A DNA stretch of 42,060 nucleotides from an uncultured Clostridia bacterium (lineage in GTDB: Bacteria > Bacillota > Clostridia > Christensenellales > Borkfalkiaceae), in the NCBI GenBank assembly GCA_958419945.1, contig CATZIC010000007.1:1-42060 (forward strand), read 5' to 3'. The position numbers and the translations under genes were made by a program. The notes under the pieces were generated by a model. That model was given only the letters and a program-made list of their open reading frames with translations, ran no database searches and was not told the DNA's origin. How positions within the stretch are numbered: the stretch's first letter is position 1; every line of letters starts with the position of its first letter. Shown piece after piece: positions 37,540-42,060 of the stretch.

Positions 37540-39732
37540 ATGATAGCACAGGTAATTGTTGACATTGCACATAGCGAAGTTGATAAAATTTTCGATTATT
37601 CCTGCACACGGGACGTAACGCCCGGGTGCCGTGTCGTCGTGCCTTTCGGAAACATGAAAATAGAAGGTTTCGTAATAGGCATCAAGGAAAAATCCGATTA
37701 CCAAAAGGAACTTAAACCCATTTTAAGGGTTATGGACGAGGTGCCTGCAATTACCGAAGAATCTCTCTCTCTTATGCGGTTTATGTGTGATAAATACCAC
37801 ATACCGTGCGCTTTGGCATTAAGACAGTTTTTGCCTGCCGAAATGCGAAAGGGCAAGGTTCGGGAAAAAATGGTAAAGCTTGCGAAGCTCAATCCCGAAA
37901 TACCCGTGCAGGATATGCTTTCGTCGCTTAAAAAGAATGCAAAAGGACAGATTGGTGCAATAGAATTTTTGTCGGATGGAAAAACCGCAAAAATTGCGGA
38001 TTTAAACAAGGATTTCGGAAATACCGCTATTTCTAAACTTGTTACACTTAACTATATTTTGACCGAGGAAGTGCGCCTTAATCGCTCTCCTTACGGCTCG
38101 GTAACAGGCTCTCACAAAGACGTTGAACTTGTAAAAGAGCAAACCGAAGCAATTAACTCGATTTTGTTTACCGATAAAACGGTTACACTTTTGCACGGCG
38201 TCACCGGAAGCGGAAAAACCGAAGTCTATTTAAGGCTTATTAAAAAGGCTTTGGACGAAGGCAAAACAGCTATAATGTTGGTGCCGGAAATATCTTTGAC
38301 CCCGCAGATGCTTACCCAATTAAGAGCTACGTTTAAAGATACCGCCGCAATACTGCATAGCGGACTTAGTGCGGGTGAAAAATTTGACGAATGGTGGAGG
38401 CTTCGTGCTGGTGAAGCCAAAGTTGCGGTCGGTGCAAGAAGCGCAATTTTTGCCCCCTTGGAAAACCTCGGTTTGATTATTATCGACGAGGAACATGACG
38501 GAAGTTACGTAAGCGAATCGAGCCCCCGTTACGATACCAAAGATATAGCGGAATTCCGTGCAAAATATAACGGCTGTAAGTTGGTTTTAGGAAGTGCAAC
38601 GCCATCCGTTACCACTTATCTTAAAGCCAAATCGGGAGAATACAATCTTGCCGTGATGCCCGAAAGGATAAACAAAAAGCCGCTACCAGAAATGATAATT
38701 GCGGACATGCGAAAGGAAATCCGTCGTGGAAACAACTCCGCTTTTTCGGGGGCACTTCAGGAAGAACTCAAAAAGTGTTTAGATAGCGGTAATCAAGCAA
38801 TTATTTTTCTTAACCGCAGAGGATATTCGCAGATGGTTGTATGCCGTGAATGCGGTTACGTCGCAAAATGCGAAAACTGCGATATTGCGCTTAATTATCA
38901 TTCGGTAGGGAACATTTTAAAGTGCCACTACTGCGGTGCTGCTTATAAAATGCTTGACGCCTGTCCGGAGTGCGGCAGCGTACATATAAATTACGTCGGT
39001 ACGGGCACGCAAAAGGTTGTGAACGACTTAAAAACACTGTTTCCGCAGGCAAAAATACTCAGAATGGACAACGATACCACTTCTACAAAAGAGGGGCATT
39101 TTAAAATACTTTCCGCTTTCGCCAGGCACGAGGCGGATATACTTGTCGGAACTCAGATGATTGCAAAAGGGCACGATTTCCCGTCTGTTACCTTAGTCGG
39201 AATACTCGATGCGGATATGAGTTTACTTTTTGCAGATTACAGAAGCGGGGAAAGGACCTTTCAACTTATAACACAAGTTGCGGGAAGAAGCGGAAGAGCG
39301 GACGATAAAGGAGTAGTGGTTTTGCAAACCTATCAACCGGAAAACGCAATATTAAAATTTGCGACCGCTTACGATTACCTCGGATTTTACGAGCGTGAAA
39401 ATTCCTTAAGAAAGGTTACTTGCTATCCGCCATACTCGACGATTTTGCGTGTAATGATAGAAAGCGAGGACGACGATTGTGCGCTTAACACGCTTAAAAT
39501 CGTAAACGATAAGTTATTTGAACTTTTTAATAAACACCGCGATGAATTTTTGTTTTACAACAAAATGAAGTCGCCTATAAAAAGACTGAAAAACAAGTAC
39601 CGTTATCAGGTGCTTATGAGAATACGAGAAGGAAACGAAGAATTGATAGACGAAATTTACGAACTTGCCTTACCGGAAACATCTTCCAAGACCTTGGTAT
39701 ACATAGAAATTAATCCGTCAAATCTTAGTTAG
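37540..39732 (+). CDS. priA: Primosomal replication protein N' (PriA helicase)
   Basis: 730 residues. The N-terminal DNA-binding domain (about 1-100; VDIAHSEVDKIFDYSC) is followed by a DEEH helicase: Walker A GVTGSGKTEVYLRLI near residues 220-234, IIDEEHDGSY, a zinc-binding insert with paired cysteines (CRECGYVAKCENC, CHYCGAAYKMLDACPECG; about 434-484) and helicase motifs V and VI (QMIAKGHDFPSVTLVG, ITQVAGRSGRAD). It reloads the replicative helicase at stalled forks. No Shine-Dalgarno sequence precedes the ATG, and two terminators isolate it from rpoZ. Confidence 0.97.
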   Translation: MIAQVIVDIAHSEVDKIFDYSCTRDVTPGCRVVVPFGNMKIEGFVIGIKEKSDYQKELKPILRVMDEVPAITEESLSLMRFMCDKYHIPCALALRQFLPAEMRKGKVREKMVKLAKLNPEIPVQDMLSSLKKNAKGQIGAIEFLSDGKTAKIADLNKDFGNTAISKLVTLNYILTEEVRLNRSPYGSVTGSHKDVELVKEQTEAINSILFTDKTVTLLHGVTGSGKTEVYLRLIKKALDEGKTAIMLVPEISLTPQMLTQLRATFKDTAAILHSGLSAGEKFDEWWRLRAGEAKVAVGARSAIFAPLENLGLIIIDEEHDGSYVSESSPRYDTKDIAEFRAKYNGCKLVLGSATPSVTTYLKAKSGEYNLAVMPERINKKPLPEMIIADMRKEIRRGNNSAFSGALQEELKKCLDSGNQAIIFLNRRGYSQMVVCRECGYVAKCENCDIALNYHSVGNILKCHYCGAAYKMLDACPECGSVHINYVGTGTQKVVNDLKTLFPQAKILRMDNDTTSTKEGHFKILSAFARHEADILVGTQMIAKGHDFPSVTLVGILDADMSLLFADYRSGERTFQLITQVAGRSGRADDKGVVVLQTYQPENAILKFATAYDYLGFYERENSLRKVTCYPPYSTILRVMIESEDDDCALNTLKIVNDKLFELFNKHRDEFLFYNKMKSPIKRLKNKYRYQVLMRIREGNEELIDEIYELALPETSSKTLVYIEINPSNLS

Positions 39733-39740
39733 GTGATAAT

Positions 39741-40196
39741 ATGGCTATAAGAAACATTATACAGGTCGGTGATCCGACGTTAAGAAAAAAATCCTTTGAA
39801 GTTACGGATTTCGGAAAAAAAACGGCCGAGCTACTCGACGATATGAAAGATACTTTATATAAAGCTAACGGAGCAGGGCTTGCCGCCGTTCAGGTCGGCG
39901 TTTTAAGAAGAATGTTCGTAGTATCCGTTGACGAAGGATATTTTGAATTTGTAAATCCGCAGATTATAAAAACTTCGGGAAAGCAGGTTGGCAGTGAAGG
40001 CTGTCTGTCCGTTCAGCATAAATACGGCGAAGTGGAAAGGCCGAATAAAGTAGTTATTAAGGCGCAGGACAGAAACGGCAAGGAGTTTACCCTTACCGCA
40101 ACGGAATTCTTTGCCCGTGCCATTTGCCACGAATACGACCACTTGGACGGAATTTTGTACATTGATAAAGCCACGAAATTGGAGGTAGCCGATTGA
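39741..40196 (+). CDS. def: Peptide deformylase
   Basis: 151 residues. All three motifs are present: GAGLAAVQVGV, EGCLS and CHEYDHLDG (HExxH-type, with iron or zinc bound by the Cys and two His). It removes the N-terminal formyl group from nascent proteins. AGGTGA precedes the ATG, which follows priA by eight bases. The stop overlaps the fmt TTG start. Confidence 0.97.
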   Translation: MAIRNIIQVGDPTLRKKSFEVTDFGKKTAELLDDMKDTLYKANGAGLAAVQVGVLRRMFVVSVDEGYFEFVNPQIIKTSGKQVGSEGCLSVQHKYGEVERPNKVVIKAQDRNGKEFTLTATEFFARAICHEYDHLDGILYIDKATKLEVAD

Positions 40197-41128
40197 AAAT
40201 TGTCTTTTTGGGAACGCCGTCGTTTGCGCTGCCGTCTTTAAATGCACTTATTGCCTCCCGCCATCAGGTTTTGGCGGTCGTTTGTCAACCGGATAAAAAG
40301 GTTGGAAGGGAACAGAAATTGGTCTTTTCACCCGTTAAGGAATTGGCGCTTAAAAACGGTATCAAAGTTTTGCAGTATGAAAAAATACGCAGAGACGGTG
40401 TTGAAGAACTTAAATCACTCGGTGCGGATATAATGGTCAGTTGCGCATACGGTCAGATTTTGTCGCAGGAAATTATCGATATAGCTCCGCACGGAATTAT
40501 CAACGTGCACGGTTCGCTTTTACCGGAATATCGTGGTGCTGCACCCATACAACAGGCTGTAATAGACGGAAAAACCGAAACAGGCATTACCATTATGCAA
40601 ACGGATGCGGGAATAGATTCCGGTGATATTATGTCCGTCATTAAAACCCCGATTTACGAAAAGGAAACGGCAGGCGAACTATTCGACAGACTGTCCGTTT
40701 TAGGCGCAGACCTTTTAATTGAAACACTTGATAAAATCGAAGCCGGCACTATAACCCCCATTAAGCAGGACGACAGCAAAGCGACCCACGTTTCCATGAT
40801 TAAAAAACAGGACGCAATAATCGATTGGAATCTTTCCGCAACGGAAATTTTCAATAAAGTGCGTGGCATGAACCCATGGCCGATTGCTTTTACTTATATA
40901 AACGGCAAACTGCTTAAAATTTATCGCTCGGAAGTAGTTGAGTGCACCGCTGAAGAAACCGCCTCGGTTGGCGAAGTAGTTAAATGCGATTATAACTTCG
41001 GCATAGTAGTAAAATGCGGCAGCGGCTTTTTAAAGTTAGAAGAGTTGCAGGAAGAGGGCGGTAAACGCCTTTTGGCGCACGACTTTGTTTCCGGTAGAAA
41101 ATTGAGCGTAGGAACTAAATTGCAATGA
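40193..41128 (+). CDS. fmt: Methionyl-tRNA formyltransferase
   Basis: 311 residues from TTG 40193, with GGAGGT (40181-40186) six bases upstream and TTGA shared with the def stop. MKIVFLGTPSFALPSLNALI is the family start; the catalytic region holds NVHGSLLPEYRGAAPIQ and the C-terminal domain (about 205-311) binds tRNA. It formylates initiator methionyl-tRNA, so def and fmt act at the two ends of the same cycle. The stop overlaps rsmB (ATGA). Confidence 0.97.
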   Translation: MKIVFLGTPSFALPSLNALIASRHQVLAVVCQPDKKVGREQKLVFSPVKELALKNGIKVLQYEKIRRDGVEELKSLGADIMVSCAYGQILSQEIIDIAPHGIINVHGSLLPEYRGAAPIQQAVIDGKTETGITIMQTDAGIDSGDIMSVIKTPIYEKETAGELFDRLSVLGADLLIETLDKIEAGTITPIKQDDSKATHVSMIKKQDAIIDWNLSATEIFNKVRGMNPWPIAFTYINGKLLKIYRSEVVECTAEETASVGEVVKCDYNFGIVVKCGSGFLKLEELQEEGGKRLLAHDFVSGRKLSVGTKLQ

Positions 41129-42060
41129 TAATCCTTTTTTACGATTGTTATAGAATTTTAAGCGAGGTTTATAAAAACGGAGCCTATTTAAAACAGGCGA
41201 TAAACGACGTTGAAATAGAGGAACTAAACCGTGCAAAAACCACTAAAATTTGTTACGGTGTATTAGATAAAGATATAGAACTAAACTACTATCTTTCCTG
41301 TCTTTGTCAAAAAAATCCTAAAATTTCAATTAAAATTCTATTAAAAATCGGGGTTTATAACATAAAATATCTTAACAAAAAGCCTTACGCCGTAATTGAC
41401 GGAATCGTAGAACTTGCAAAAAAACTCGGTAAAGGCGGTAATGCGGGATTTATAAACGCAGTTTTGCGTAAATTTGTCGCCGCTGAAATTCCGCTGCCGA
41501 AAGATAAAAGGCAATTTTTGTCGGTTAAGTATTCCTATCCTATATTTGCAGTTGATAAACTTACGGCGGACTACGGCATTGGCGCCGAAAAGATCATGGC
41601 TTACGACAGTGAAAACACTTTTGTGAGATTTAAAAAATCTTTTGATGGCGAAAGTTACCTAAAAGAAAAGGGATTTAAGTATGAAAAGACCCCTTTCGGT
41701 AATCTTTTTTCCGTGCCCGGAATGAAGATAGATAGCGACTTTTACAGTGGTATTTACACCTTTCAGTCAATAGGCTCTGTGGCGATATGCAACGCAGTAA
41801 CGGAAACCGGAAATATTTTGGACGCATGTTCGGCCCCGGGCGGAAAGTCGGTGTTGCTTTCCGAAAAAGCACAGTCGGTTACCGCTTGCGAAATTCATGA
41901 ACACAGGCTTGAACTTGTCAAAAGTTACGCTAAAAGAATGGGGGCTGACAATATTGCTCCCGTTCTATGCGATTCTTCGGTGTTTAATGAGAGTTTTCAA
42001 AACCGTTTTGACGCAGTTTTGTGCGACGTTCCCTGTAGCGGTTACGGCACCTTGAAGAAT
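41125..42060 (+). CDS. rsmB: 16S rRNA m5C967 methyltransferase RsmB, truncated by the window end
   Basis: The open frame runs from ATG 41125, overlapping the fmt stop, to the right edge with no stop: 312 residues visible of the usual 430-450. An N-terminal NusB-like domain (about 1-130; GFINAVLRKF) is followed by a SAM-dependent domain with ILDACSAPGGKSVLL (motif I) and the catalytic CDVPCSGYG, in which Cys304 is the expected nucleophile of motif IV. It methylates C967 of 16S rRNA. def-fmt-rsmB is a conserved order; rlmN, prpC and prkC usually follow. Confidence 0.95.
   Translation, partial: MIILFYDCYRILSEVYKNGAYLKQAINDVEIEELNRAKTTKICYGVLDKDIELNYYLSCLCQKNPKISIKILLKIGVYNIKYLNKKPYAVIDGIVELAKKLGKGGNAGFINAVLRKFVAAEIPLPKDKRQFLSVKYSYPIFAVDKLTADYGIGAEKIMAYDSENTFVRFKKSFDGESYLKEKGFKYEKTPFGNLFSVPGMKIDSDFYSGIYTFQSIGSVAICNAVTETGNILDACSAPGGKSVLLSEKAQSVTACEIHEHRLELVKSYAKRMGADNIAPVLCDSSVFNESFQNRFDAVLCDVPCSGYGTLKN

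Noticed and set aside
1..42060. CRISPR arrays, insertion sequences, tRNA or rRNA genes, attachment sites
   Set aside because: No direct-repeat array, transposase, inverted terminal repeats, tRNA cloverleaf or rRNA-like stretch was found on reading.

Overview
The window is a densely packed, entirely plus-strand stretch of chromosome from an AT-rich, endospore-forming Firmicute, most likely class Clostridia. The evidence is a nearly complete spoIIIA operon, spoIVB, spoIIM, dacF, the spoIIA operon with sigF, a minimal spoVA set and yunB, lying among housekeeping genes in an order close to Bacillus and Clostridium. I cannot name the genus. No mobile element, CRISPR array, rRNA or tRNA gene was seen, and no gene-free stretch exceeds 300 bases.

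Layout. Positions 1-3388 hold the 3' end of spoIIIAB and then spoIIIAC-AD-AE-AF-AG-AH, which build the channel between mother cell and forespore. Positions 3480-9870 hold an Asp23-family gene, nusB, folD, ispA, tlyA, nadK, argR and recN. This is the classical order, but xseA/xseB and dxs are missing from their usual slots. Positions 9880-17466 form a second sporulation block: spoIVB, spoIIM, dacF, spoIIAA-spoIIAB-sigF, a 29-codon open frame overlapping spoVAC, spoVAC-spoVAD-spoVAE and yunB. spo0A is not in its usual place after spoIVB. Positions 17490-25703 hold pheST, mutS2 and a cysteine desulfurase-thiI pair. Positions 25755-28360 hold an M29 aminopeptidase and a Gfo/Idh/MocA oxidoreductase. 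Positions 28430-37473 hold prmA, a MtaB-type methylthiotransferase, a HIT protein, rpsU, an unrecognised 127-residue protein, pcrA, ligA, a YicC-type gene and rpoZ. Positions 37540-42060 hold priA, def, fmt and rsmB, the last running off the window; gmk and coaBC are absent from this cluster.

How it works together. The first and third blocks supply the forespore sigma factor and its switch (SpoIIAA, SpoIIAB, SigF), engulfment (SpoIIM), the SpoIIIA-SpoIIQ channel, the SpoIVB signalling protease and dipicolinate uptake (SpoVA). The rest are translation, tRNA modification, replication and repair genes, many with start and stop codons overlapping by 1-8 bases.

Points for a second look. spoIIIAE has no conventional start in its own frame, and one extra A in an A5 run would explain it. 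Several genes (spoIVB, the small frame before spoVAC, prmA, pcrA, possibly priA) have a promoter-like sequence placed so that transcription would begin at or within about 3 bases of the start codon, with little or no Shine-Dalgarno sequence, suggesting leaderless mRNAs. Hairpins overlap the ribosome binding sites of spoIIM and dacF. Unexplained inverted repeats precede spoIVB and spoIIAA. Codons ending in a pyrimidine strongly prefer C when the next codon starts with G. I found no clearly new multi-gene system; the best unknowns are the 127-residue protein, the spoVA leader frame and the leaderless pattern.
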